From contig DCGW01000082.1 in NCBI GenBank assembly GCA_002315335.1, forward strand, positions 212-7,255: 7,044 bases of DNA, given 5' to 3'. The stretch is from Firmicutes bacterium UBA1768 (GTDB lineage: Bacteria; Bacillota; Clostridia; Peptostreptococcales; Anaerovoracaceae). Below the pieces are notes generated by a model. That model searched no databases. It saw nothing but the letters and a program-made list of their open reading frames with translations, and was not told the origin of the DNA. A program made the translations under genes and the position numbers. How positions within the stretch are numbered: the stretch's first letter is position 1; each line of letters opens with the position of its first letter. Shown in pieces: positions 1 to 5,765 of the stretch.

Positions 1-554
1 ACGGCCTCCTTTAAGGTTTTAAGTCCAAAGGTTACCGGAACAACTCTCGCTCCAAGCATCTTCATTCTGGTTACGTTTGGTGCCTGTTTTGCAATGTCAA
101 CCTCGCCCATATAAATGTCACATTCAAGCCCAAAGTAAGCCGCTGCGGTAGCAAGTGCTACGCCGTGCTGACCTGCACCCGTTTCGGCAATCAGCTTTTT
201 CTTGCCCATATACTTTGCAAGCAGGCCTTCTCCCATGCAGTGGTTGAGCTTGTGCGCACCTGTATGGTTTAAGTCTTCTCTTTTTAGATATATCTGAGTT
301 CTGCCGAGTAGATTTGAAAGGTTCTGGCAGTGATAGACCGGTGTAGGCCTTCCCTGGAAGTCCTTTCTTATTCTTCTGAGCTCTGCAATAAACTGCGCCG
401 ACTGGGCTATTGTATTGTAGCCCTCAGCATACTCGTTAAAAGCTTTTATCAATTCGGGATCGTCGAGGTAATTTCCGCCATATTTTCCGAAATAACCCTT
501 TTCATCCGGATATTCTTTTAAATAATTGTCATAATCTCTATAAATGTTGCTCAT
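1..554 (-). CDS. trpB: Tryptophan synthase beta subunit, N-terminal part (runs off left edge)
   Basis: PLP enzyme that condenses indole with L-serine to give L-tryptophan; cytoplasmic, normally in an alpha2-beta2 complex with TrpA. The 184 complete codons visible carry the family signatures in order: RPTPVY (about residues 69-74), [16 protein letters not shown] with the PLP-binding lysine at K102, AETGAGQHG with the catalytic glutamate at E124, then [18 protein letters not shown]. The spacing K102-E124 (22 residues) equals that of K87-E109 in Salmonella TrpB. The start is ATG at 554, preceded by AGAGGTGGAG. The C-terminal half, with the serine-rich phosphate loop, lies outside the window. No trpA or other trp gene is visible, because only the 5' end is here. 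The HCMGEG and [12 protein letters not shown] wording matches the TrpB variant I associate with clostridia. The identification is firm; operon context is unknown. Confidence 0.97.
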   Translation of the reverse strand, partial: MSNIYRDYDNYLKEYPDEKGYFGKYGGNYLDDPELIKAFNEYAEGYNTIAQSAQFIAELRRIRKDFQGRPTPVYHCQNLSNLLGRTQIYLKREDLNHTGAHKLNHCMGEGLLAKYMGKKKLIAETGAGQHGVALATAAAYFGLECDIYMGEVDIAKQAPNVTRMKMLGARVVPVTFGLKTLKEA

Positions 555-581
555 TTCTCCACCTCTCTGAAATAATTAAGA

Positions 582-610
582 ATTATAATACAAATGTCTA
601 TTTATGTAAA
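582..610 (-). promoter_or_regulatory. Sigma-A-type promoter of trpB
   Basis: Read on the minus strand, TTTACA (610-605) is followed by a 17-nt spacer and a perfect TATAAT (587-582). The predicted transcription start near 575 gives a leader of only about 20 nt, which holds little beyond the ribosome binding site. There is no room for a leader peptide, T-box or TRAP-type attenuator downstream of this promoter. Confidence 0.75.
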
Positions 611-688
611 GAAAAAAACTTTTTGCGAAATTGAAAGCATTCTTCTCTTTCATATTGCTCAACAACAAAATTTTGCTTTATTTTTCCA

Positions 689-705
689 TATAATGGGGCT
701 ATAAT
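689..705 (+). promoter_or_regulatory. Possible -10 elements of the beta-CASP gene promoter
   Basis: Two TATAAT hexamers lie at 689-694 and 700-705, about 45-60 nt before the start codon at 749. Neither has a convincing -35 box at 16-18 nt; the nearest TTGCTT (673-678) is 21 nt from the second. The region is AT-rich, so chance matches are likely. Some promoter must lie in this divergent gap. Confidence 0.35.
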
Positions 706-748
706 TTAGTAAAAGTTTTAGCTAACAAACATACAAAAGGAGTATTTC

Positions 749-2515
749 ATGAAGGTAAAATTCTGCGGCGGAGTTCAGTCTGTTACCGGCTCCTGCCACT
801 TATTAACTATCGGAGATAAAAAGCTTCTTCTCGACTGCGGTCAGTTTCAGGGAAGCAAGTCAGCAGAAAGGCTAAACTACGAAGACTTTGGCTTTGATCC
901 TGCCGAAATAGACTTTCTTATTTTGAGCCATGCTCATATAGACCACTGCGGTAGAATTCCGCTCTTGGTAAAAAAAGGCTTTAAAGGTCAGATTTTCTGT
1001 ACGGATGCCACTTACGACCTCGTAGAAATAATGCTTAGAGACGGCGGCCATATTCAGGAACAGGAAGCCGAATGGAAGAGCAGGAAAAACCTCAGAGCGG
1101 GCAAACCGCCGGTTGAGCCTCTCTACACCATCAGAGACGCTGAGGCTTCTTTCCCGTTTTTCAGACCATTGGTATACAAAGAAACCAAACAGCTTACACC
1201 TGATATTAAAATCAGATTCAGTGATGCGGGTCATATTTTAGGCTCAGCAATAACCGAAATCTGGGCAAAGGAGGACGGAAAAACATATAAAATCGTCTTC
1301 TCAGGTGACCTCGGCATGAAGGACAGACCTATTCTCTGCGATCCTGAATACATCGAGGATGCGGACTTTGTTATTATGGAAACCACCTACGGCAATAGAG
1401 TTCACCCCGCAAACATAGGCAGCATAAATAATCTGGTAGACATCGTGCTGAAAACCACAGCCAGAGGCGGAACGGTTGTTATTCCTGCCTTCGCTGTTGG
1501 CAGAACTCAGGAGCTGCTCTACGACTTCAACAAGTTCTATGAGGAGTCTTCACCCGAATACAAGGCACAGCTCAAGGATATTAAGGTTTATGTTGACAGC
1601 CCTATGGCAACAAATGCAACTCAGATTTTCAGAAAAAATGCGCAGGTTTTCGATGAAGAAACAAGGGATTACATTCTCAAAGGAGATCATCCACTCGACT
1701 TCCCGGGTCTTGTGTTTACAAGGACTTCCGACGAATCTCAGGCCATCAATTTCAATTCCAAACCAAAAATAATCATTTCCGCATCAGGAATGTGCGACGC
1801 CGGAAGAATCCGTCACCATCTGAAGCACAACATCTGGAACGCGAAAAACTCGGTAGTTTTCGTCGGCTATCAGGCCGAGGGCACACTTGGAAGAAGAATA
1901 ACCTCAGGCGAGAAATTCATCACACTCTTCAACGAGGAAATTCATGTTAATGCGGAAATCCACAACTTAGAAGGCATGTCAGGCCACGCTGACAGAGACA
2001 GCCTCCTCGATTGGCTCTCTGGTTTTAAAAAGGAACCGTCAATGCTCTTCCTCGTTCACGGAGAAGCACAGTCAAAGTTGGACTTTGCAGACTTTGTAAA
2101 AGCAAACCTTGGCTACACTGCAATTCCGGTTAACGAGGTCTCCGAGTTCGACCTTACTCTCAAAGGGCACACAGCAGCAAGACCCGAAGTATATGCAAAG
2201 CCTGCCGAAAAGGCTGTTGAGACTCCTGTTCAGACAACCTCGACCGAGGCACAGGCAACGCCTGTCGAAGCAGCTCCTACTGCTCAGGCTGACACGAATC
2301 AGGAAAAGCCTAAGGCAGAGGTTAAAGATATTCTCCGTATCAGAGAGGATATGTATAAGCTCCACGACGATTTCGAGCACCTGCTCTACAACGCAACTCT
2401 CGCAGTCGATGATACAAGAATAAGCGCAGAAAAAGCAGAAGAGCTCAACAATATTCTTGTCAACTTAGAAAAGGGTATTGTAAGTCTCGGAGCCGAGGTT
2501 CTCACCGAAGAATAG
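749..2515 (+). CDS. Beta-CASP metallo-beta-lactamase-fold hydrolase, probable ribonuclease
   Basis: Member of the COG1236 (YSH1/CPSF73-like) group of zinc-dependent RNA-processing nucleases. Family motifs in order: motif 1 D29 (LLLDCG); motif 2 HAHIDH at 61-66, which binds two zinc ions; motif 3 H162 (AGHILGS); motif 4 D187 (SGDLG); beta-CASP motif A E211 (METTYGNR); motif B histidines at 356-360 in SGMCDAGRIRHHLKH; motif C H413 (SGHAD); and a late H437 (VHGE). All metal ligands are present, so it should be active. After about residue 470 comes an A/T/P/E/Q-rich low-complexity linker (about 480-524), then a charged, predicted helical tail (about 525-588). At 588 residues it is longer than the roughly 450-540 I expect for the group. 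Start: ATG with AAAAGGAG ending 6 nt upstream. It is monocistronic or leads into the small genes downstream. The exact RNA substrate is unknown; it is not RNase J by motif wording. Confidence 0.93.
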   Translation: MKVKFCGGVQSVTGSCHLLTIGDKKLLLDCGQFQGSKSAERLNYEDFGFDPAEIDFLILSHAHIDHCGRIPLLVKKGFKGQIFCTDATYDLVEIMLRDGGHIQEQEAEWKSRKNLRAGKPPVEPLYTIRDAEASFPFFRPLVYKETKQLTPDIKIRFSDAGHILGSAITEIWAKEDGKTYKIVFSGDLGMKDRPILCDPEYIEDADFVIMETTYGNRVHPANIGSINNLVDIVLKTTARGGTVVIPAFAVGRTQELLYDFNKFYEESSPEYKAQLKDIKVYVDSPMATNATQIFRKNAQVFDEETRDYILKGDHPLDFPGLVFTRTSDESQAINFNSKPKIIISASGMCDAGRIRHHLKHNIWNAKNSVVFVGYQAEGTLGRRITSGEKFITLFNEEIHVNAEIHNLEGMSGHADRDSLLDWLSGFKKEPSMLFLVHGEAQSKLDFADFVKANLGYTAIPVNEVSEFDLTLKGHTAARPEVYAKPAEKAVETPVQTTSTEAQATPVEAAPTAQADTNQEKPKAEVKDILRIREDMYKLHDDFEHLLYNATLAVDDTRISAEKAEELNNILVNLEKGIVSLGAEVLTEE

Positions 2516-2535
2516 CCTTAGCGCTAAAGGCTGCT

Positions 2536-2634
2536 ATGCTCGGTTTTGAAGCGAGTAGAATTGACAAAAAATATTTTAGAAAGGACGGTATGTGGCTTCT
2601 TTCACAAGTCCCCACATACGAGTACGACAAATAA
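2536..2634 (+). CDS. Possible 32-residue small protein of unknown function
   Basis: A short frame begins at ATG 2536, with AAAGG 5 nt upstream, and ends in three consecutive in-frame stops (TAATAATAA, 2632-2640). An internal ATG at 2590, with AAAGGA upstream, would give a 14-residue version. The translation is balanced and soluble-looking: it starts MLGFEASRIDKKYF, continues RKDGMWLLSQ and ends PTYEYDK. The third codon positions are not obviously random. The frame also stays open backwards into the 3' end of the hydrolase gene, so it could be the tail of a decayed gene rather than a genuine small ORF. I do not recognise it. Chance is a serious alternative at this length. Confidence 0.27.
   Translation: MLGFEASRIDKKYFRKDGMWLLSQVPTYEYDK
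2588..2619 (+). other. 8-bp hairpin in the 2516-2704 gap
   Basis: GTATGTGG (2588-2595) is perfectly complementary to CCACATAC (2612-2619) across a 16-nt loop. A CTT/AAG inner pairing (2596-2598 with 2605-2607) is possible. No T-run follows, so this is not an intrinsic terminator. It overlaps the internal ATG of the possible small ORF. It may be an RNA 3' structure or coincidence. Confidence 0.35.
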
Positions 2635-2640
2635 TAATAA

Positions 2641-2683
2641 CCGGTAACAAGAAAAAAGTTAAGTTGACCGGAAAACATTTTTT
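2641..2683 (+). terminator. Probable intrinsic terminator before the lipoprotein gene
   Basis: CCGGTAAC (2641-2648) pairs with GTTGACCGG (2663-2671), eight pairs with one bulged G. After AAAACA comes TTTTTT (2678-2683). The 6-nt gap between stem and T-run is longer than ideal, so termination may be weak or the hairpin may have another role. Confidence 0.4.
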
Positions 2684-2704
2684 ATTCGACTCACCATTAT
2701 AGTT

Positions 2705-3202
2705 ATGAAAAAAATCTTAGTTTTAATTTTAGCACTGGCATTACTTTTCTCCCTTTCTCTTACAGGGTGCGGAGATGACGTAAGCGGTACAATGACAATT
2801 GACAGCGAAACTCTCGACGGCATTACAGAGGTTGCCGTTGGCAGTCTCGGGAAGTATGACCTTTCTGGCGATATGTTTGGCACCTACGCCGTAGCCATCC
2901 CGCCTGAGGTCTTAACCGATTCAAAAGCGACAATCGAATTTTACGAGTCTGAAAGTGATGACTCGGCAGTTCAGTTAATCTCAGTTCAGAGATGGAAGAC
3001 CTCAGAACCGCCTGAAGCAGACGGCTTCCTGGCTGACAATTATACCGAGGTTCACAACGATGTGATGGACCTTGACTGCACCGTGAGCTATGGCACCTGT
3101 GACTTAGATGGAATTGAACTTTTCACACAGTCCTATTTCTTTGAAGACGGCGACTATACCGTAAAGCTGACCTTCTATGGCTTGGAGTCATTTGAAAAAT
3201 AG
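2705..3202 (+). CDS. Small acidic lipoprotein of unknown function
   Basis: The 165-residue product has a classic lipoprotein signal peptide: KK at 2-3, a hydrophobic stretch at about 4-19, and lipobox LTGC with the lipidated cysteine at C22. It should be exported, cleaved and anchored on the outer face of the cell membrane. The mature part (about 144 residues) is Asp/Glu-rich and appears beta-rich. It has two further cysteines (C125, C132) that could form a disulfide. I recognise no domain, and there is no membrane segment beyond the signal. The start at ATG 2705 is fixed by the signal peptide, yet no Shine-Dalgarno sequence is visible in the preceding 20 nt. A strong terminator follows 9 nt after the stop, so it closes its transcription unit. 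Confidence 0.8.
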   Translation: MKKILVLILALALLFSLSLTGCGDDVSGTMTIDSETLDGITEVAVGSLGKYDLSGDMFGTYAVAIPPEVLTDSKATIEFYESESDDSAVQLISVQRWKTSEPPEADGFLADNYTEVHNDVMDLDCTVSYGTCDLDGIELFTQSYFFEDGDYTVKLTFYGLESFEK

Positions 3203-3211
3203 CAAAAGCAA

Positions 3212-3253
3212 ACCCCGGTACGATTTCTATGCAGCTTGTACCGGGGTATTTTT
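3212..3253. terminator. Strong intrinsic terminator between convergent genes, probably bidirectional
   Basis: ACCCCGGTAC (3212-3221) is perfectly complementary to GTACCGGGGT (3238-3247), a GC-rich 10-bp stem with a 16-nt loop. On the plus strand it is followed by ATTTTT. On the minus strand the stem is followed by TTGCTTTTGC, a weaker T-rich stretch, so it can also stop citrate synthase transcripts ending at 3272. Confidence 0.9.
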
Positions 3254-3271
3254 AACTTTACTTCCCTCTTC

Positions 3272-4648
3272 CTACCTCTCATTAAGAGGGATATATGGAT
3301 TGTCTCTTTCTATATTGATGTAGGCCGGTCTGATTATCTTCTCTGCCATGAAAAGCTCTTCCATTCTGTGGGCGCACCAGCCGGATATTCTTGAAGCCGC
3401 AAACAGCGGAGTGGAGATTTCGATAGGAATATCCAGAGCGGAATATACAAACCCTGAATATAGGTCAACATTTGCCATCATTGTTCTTTCTATTCCTCTG
3501 GCCTCAAACATGAGTCTTGAGGCATTTTCTTCTATATATTCATAGAGTTCAAACTCCTCCATGAGCCCTTTATCTTCCGCAAGCTTTCTCGCCATTTTCT
3601 TGAGAATTACCGCTCTCGGATCAGACAGAGTGTATACCGCATGGCCAAAGCCGTAAAGCAGACCGGAGTGGTCTCCATGCTTTCCCTGAAGAATTCCGAT
3701 AATATAATCGTCAACTAACTTCTTGTTGCTGATGTCTTTTACATTTTCCTTGAGCGCCCTCATCATCGACACAACCTTAACATTTGCGCCTCCATGCTTT
3801 GGTCCCTTCAAGGAACTGATTGCTGCAGAGATAGTAGCATAAGTGTCTGTTCCCGAGGAAGAAATAACATGTGTTGTGAAAGCCGAATTGTTTCCGCCGC
3901 CGTGCTCTGCATGAAGTATTAAGCAAATATCGAGGATTGTAGCTTCCAGCTCTGTATATGTTCCCATAGGCCTGATCATTCTCAGAATATTCTCAGCTGT
4001 TGAAAGCTCCGGAAGAGGTCTGTGGAAATGAAGGCTGGCATTTTTGTCATAGGAAACCTTTGCCTGATAGCCGTAGCATACAAGCGCCGGCATTCTTGCT
4101 ATGAGGTCAATAGACTGTCTCAGCACGTTTTCCATTGAGGTGTCATCAGGGTTTTCGTCAAAGGCGTAAAACGAAAGCACGCATCTTGAAAGCTTGTTCA
4201 TAATATCCAGACTCGGAGCTGTCAGGATAGAGTCTCTTACGAAAGCAAATGGAAGCTCACGTCTTTGGCCCAGGTATTCGTTATAAATCTCGAGGTTCTG
4301 TCTGTCAGGGAGCTTGCCGAAAAGAAGAAGGTAGCTGGTTTCTTCGTAGCCCTTGCGTTTTTCCTTCATTGTACCGTCAACTAAGTCCTCAACGTTAATT
4401 CCGCGATAATACAGCTTTCCTTCCTTAGGCTTTTTTTCGCCGTCTATCATATCGTAGCCGTCAACACAACCGATTTTTGTAAGTCCTACAATAACACCGG
4501 TACCGTTTGCATTTCTGAGTCCACGCTTTACGTCAAATTTTTCATACAGGCTAAGGTCTACGTCATTGCAGCGAGCGATTTTATCGGACATCATCCTGCA
4601 ATAGAGCTCTCGTGCCTGTATTGTTTCAAATTCATTCATCTTTCCCAT
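3272..4648 (-). CDS. gltA: Citrate synthase (Si-type)
   Basis: Condenses acetyl-CoA with oxaloacetate to give citrate and CoA; cytoplasmic. In an anaerobe it probably feeds the 2-oxoglutarate/glutamate branch. Catalytic residues align with E. coli H264, H305 and D362: H285 in GPKHGGAN, H336 in YGFGHAVY and D395 in ANVDLYSG. The substrate-binding LHAEHGGGNNS motif precedes them, and the C-terminal IIRPAY/YIPLNER matches the clostridial form. The start is chosen at ATG 4648 (458 residues), because AAGG sits 8 nt upstream. A longer reading from TTG 4675 adds nine residues but has no convincing ribosome binding site, and ATG 4639 (MNEFETI) is a third option. It is transcribed alone, ending at the shared terminator. 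The wording resembles ordinary citrate synthase; 2-methylcitrate synthase is less likely, as no prp genes are near. Confidence 0.95.
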   Translation of the reverse strand: MGKMNEFETIQARELYCRMMSDKIARCNDVDLSLYEKFDVKRGLRNANGTGVIVGLTKIGCVDGYDMIDGEKKPKEGKLYYRGINVEDLVDGTMKEKRKGYEETSYLLLFGKLPDRQNLEIYNEYLGQRRELPFAFVRDSILTAPSLDIMNKLSRCVLSFYAFDENPDDTSMENVLRQSIDLIARMPALVCYGYQAKVSYDKNASLHFHRPLPELSTAENILRMIRPMGTYTELEATILDICLILHAEHGGGNNSAFTTHVISSSGTDTYATISAAISSLKGPKHGGANVKVVSMMRALKENVKDISNKKLVDDYIIGILQGKHGDHSGLLYGFGHAVYTLSDPRAVILKKMARKLAEDKGLMEEFELYEYIEENASRLMFEARGIERTMMANVDLYSGFVYSALDIPIEISTPLFAASRISGWCAHRMEELFMAEKIIRPAYINIERDNPYIPLNER

Positions 4649-4769
4649 TTTTCTTACCTTACTCTCATATCCCAACCCGTTTTATGCTGCAAGCAGCCTT
4701 TATGAGTCAATTTATTTATCAATAGCAAACAAAAAACCCTGTAATTCAGCGAATGTAAAGGTTTTCATA

Positions 4770-4798
4770 AATATACATCAGAATTGTGGTTTTGTCAA
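4770..4798 (-). promoter_or_regulatory. Sigma-A-type promoter of citrate synthase
   Basis: On the minus strand a perfect TTGACA (4798-4793) is followed by a 17-nt spacer and TATATT (4775-4770). The predicted transcription start near 4763 gives a leader of about 115 nt before the ATG at 4648. The leader contains a small GCTGC/GCAGC inverted repeat about 30 nt before the start. Confidence 0.75.
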
Positions 4799-4861
4799 GT
4801 TTGCCGATACTATTAGCCGACCGAGGTATGTGTAAATGGGCTGTTATATGACACTTTCAGG

Positions 4862-5206
4862 CTAAATAATATCTTCCAATCGATCCGACAGATTCGGAAT
4901 ATCATTAATTATTGTATCCCATACTGTTTTAGCGTCAACTCGCAAATATGCGTGCGCCATAATATTTCTTATTCCATACATTTTGTGCCAGGGAATATCT
5001 TTCAATCCTTCTTTTGCTTCTTCCGATATTTGATTTGCCAATTCTCCCATTTGAAAAATATTCATATTTACAGCATCTCTGTAGTCTGCATCGTTACAGA
5101 AGTATGAATAATTATCCCCAAATCTTTTCCTTGCACTTTCAATTCTTGCCGCATGCTCAATTATTCTTAAGATTAATTCTCTATCTCTATCAGATATTTT
5201 TATCAT
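4862..5206 (-). CDS. hepT: HepT-like HEPN toxin (DUF86 family)
   Basis: Small all-helical HEPN-domain protein, the toxin half of an MNT/HEPN toxin-antitoxin pair; characterised HepT proteins are ribonucleases. The 114-residue product has the RX4HXY catalytic motif intact as R80-N-I-M-A-H85-A-Y87, preceded by the family segments FQMGELANQIS (51-61) and IPWHKMYGIRN (71-81). In characterised pairs the tyrosine of this motif is the one AMPylated by the MNT partner, so Y87 is the predicted target. The start ATG 5206 lies inside the upstream antitoxin gene (17-nt overlap) with GAGGT 8 nt upstream, implying translational coupling. Base composition is AT-rich compared with the flanking housekeeping genes. 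No clear terminator follows before the citrate synthase promoter region. RNase activity here is inferred from the family, not shown. Confidence 0.9.
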   Translation of the reverse strand: MIKISDRDRELILRIIEHAARIESARKRFGDNYSYFCNDADYRDAVNMNIFQMGELANQISEEAKEGLKDIPWHKMYGIRNIMAHAYLRVDAKTVWDTIINDIPNLSDRLEDII

Positions 5207-5687
5207 ATACTACTACCTCATCCTGTTTAATCTGTTTCATAAATCTTTTTCCGGATTCTGTATTGTTTTCTTCGATAGCTGTTCTGGTAATCAAGTCAAC
5301 TTTTTTCCCTAATGCCGATTCCGCTTGCTCTATTATGTCCATATACTCAAATAATCCCGAATAACTGCCGCCCTCAATAATCAGATCTACATCACTATTT
5401 TGATTTGCCTCGTTTCTTGCGTAAGAACCAAACAAAACGATCCTGCTAATACCATATCTTTTCGCAATTGGAATAAGCAGAATTTTAATAGCTTCAATTG
5501 ATAAAACTTCTTGCCGACCTCTAATATCATCTCTAATAAGTTGCTTAATATAACCCTGTCGATTATCCGCAGCATCAAGCTTATTCAGAATATCTGCATC
5601 GTTCTTCAGATTAAGCTTTAATACAACTTGCCTTGTATTCTCTTTGTCGTATTTATACTGTGCTTTCAGTTTTGCTTCACTAATCAT
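5190..5687 (-). CDS. mntA: MNT-family antitoxin with N-terminal ribbon-helix-helix domain
   Basis: Minimal nucleotidyltransferase expected to neutralise the neighbouring HepT by AMPylating its motif tyrosine, as in characterised MntA/HepT pairs. The C-terminal domain (about 62-165) carries LFGSYA with G87-S88 and D99-V-D101, an exact GSX10DXD motif, and a likely third carboxylate at D131 (KKVDLIT). The N-terminal part (about 16-58) reads as a ribbon-helix-helix fold: strand RQVVLKLNL, helix NDADILNKL, turn, then helix GYIKQLIRDDI. That would give the antitoxin its own DNA-binding module. The start is ATG 5687 (165 residues) with GAGG 6 nt upstream. A longer frame from TTG 5735 is rejected, because that TTG is the -35 box. 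It is the first gene of the pair, overlapping hepT by 17 nt. Probable autorepression through the 44-bp dyad is inference. The symbol is given by analogy. Confidence 0.88.
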   Translation of the reverse strand: MISEAKLKAQYKYDKENTRQVVLKLNLKNDADILNKLDAADNRQGYIKQLIRDDIRGRQEVLSIEAIKILLIPIAKRYGISRIVLFGSYARNEANQNSDVDLIIEGGSYSGLFEYMDIIEQAESALGKKVDLITRTAIEENNTESGKRFMKQIKQDEVVVYDKNI

Positions 5688-5689
5688 AA

Positions 5690-5733
5690 GACACCTCACC
5701 GAGATAAGTATATACCTATCCCAATGAGGTGTC
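5690..5733. promoter_or_regulatory. 44-bp dyad, probable operator of the toxin-antitoxin operon
   Basis: The outer arms GACACCTCA (5690-5698) and TGAGGTGTC (5725-5733) are perfect inverted repeats. Between them GATAAGTATATACCTATC (5703-5720) is an 18-bp palindrome with one mismatched pair. Both share the same centre, between 5711 and 5712, so 18 of 22 pairs match over 44 bp. The dyad spans almost the whole promoter, and its gene-proximal arm holds the antitoxin GAGG ribosome binding site. Occupancy by a repressor would block RNA polymerase. Confidence 0.8.
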
Positions 5734-5735
5734 AA
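5707..5735 (-). promoter_or_regulatory. Sigma-A-type promoter of the toxin-antitoxin operon
   Basis: On the minus strand a perfect TTGACA (5735-5730) is followed by a 17-nt spacer and TATACT (5712-5707). The predicted start near 5700 leaves a leader of about 13 nt, with GAGG just ahead of ATG 5687. This excludes the frame that begins at the -35 TTG. Confidence 0.82.
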
Positions 5736-5765
5736 ACAGTTTTATTTAATAGAATTTTTAATTCG

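Noticed and set aside
330..521. Plus-strand 63-residue frame over trpB
   Set aside because: Antisense to a well-supported TrpB coding region; no motif.
632..652. TGAAAG/CTTTCA inverted repeat in the trpB/beta-CASP gap as an operator
   Set aside because: Six AT-rich pairs in a strongly AT-biased stretch, outside both promoter cores; expected by chance.
872..1234. Minus-strand frame inside the beta-CASP gene
   Set aside because: Antisense shadow of a gene with all catalytic motifs intact. It has no recognisable domain or ribosome binding site. The frames at 1476-1772, 2072-2380 and 2109-2423 are rejected for the same reason.
2513..2533. AGCCTT/AAGGCT hairpin at the beta-CASP stop as a terminator
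   Set aside because: Only six pairs and no T-run after it.
4730..4766. Possible terminator or attenuator in the citrate synthase leader (AAAACC paired with GGTTTT before a T-run)
   Set aside because: The stem is only six mostly A-T pairs over a 21-nt loop, and the predicted transcription start falls inside its first arm.
4801..4861. Terminator for the toxin-antitoxin operon
   Set aside because: No stable stem followed by a T-run. GCCGA occurs twice, but as a direct and not an inverted repeat.
5688..5735. Longer antitoxin frame starting at TTG 5735 (16 extra residues)
   Set aside because: That TTG is the first half of the -35 TTGACA, and the extension would translate the promoter and operator. 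ATG 5687 has a GAGG at ideal spacing.
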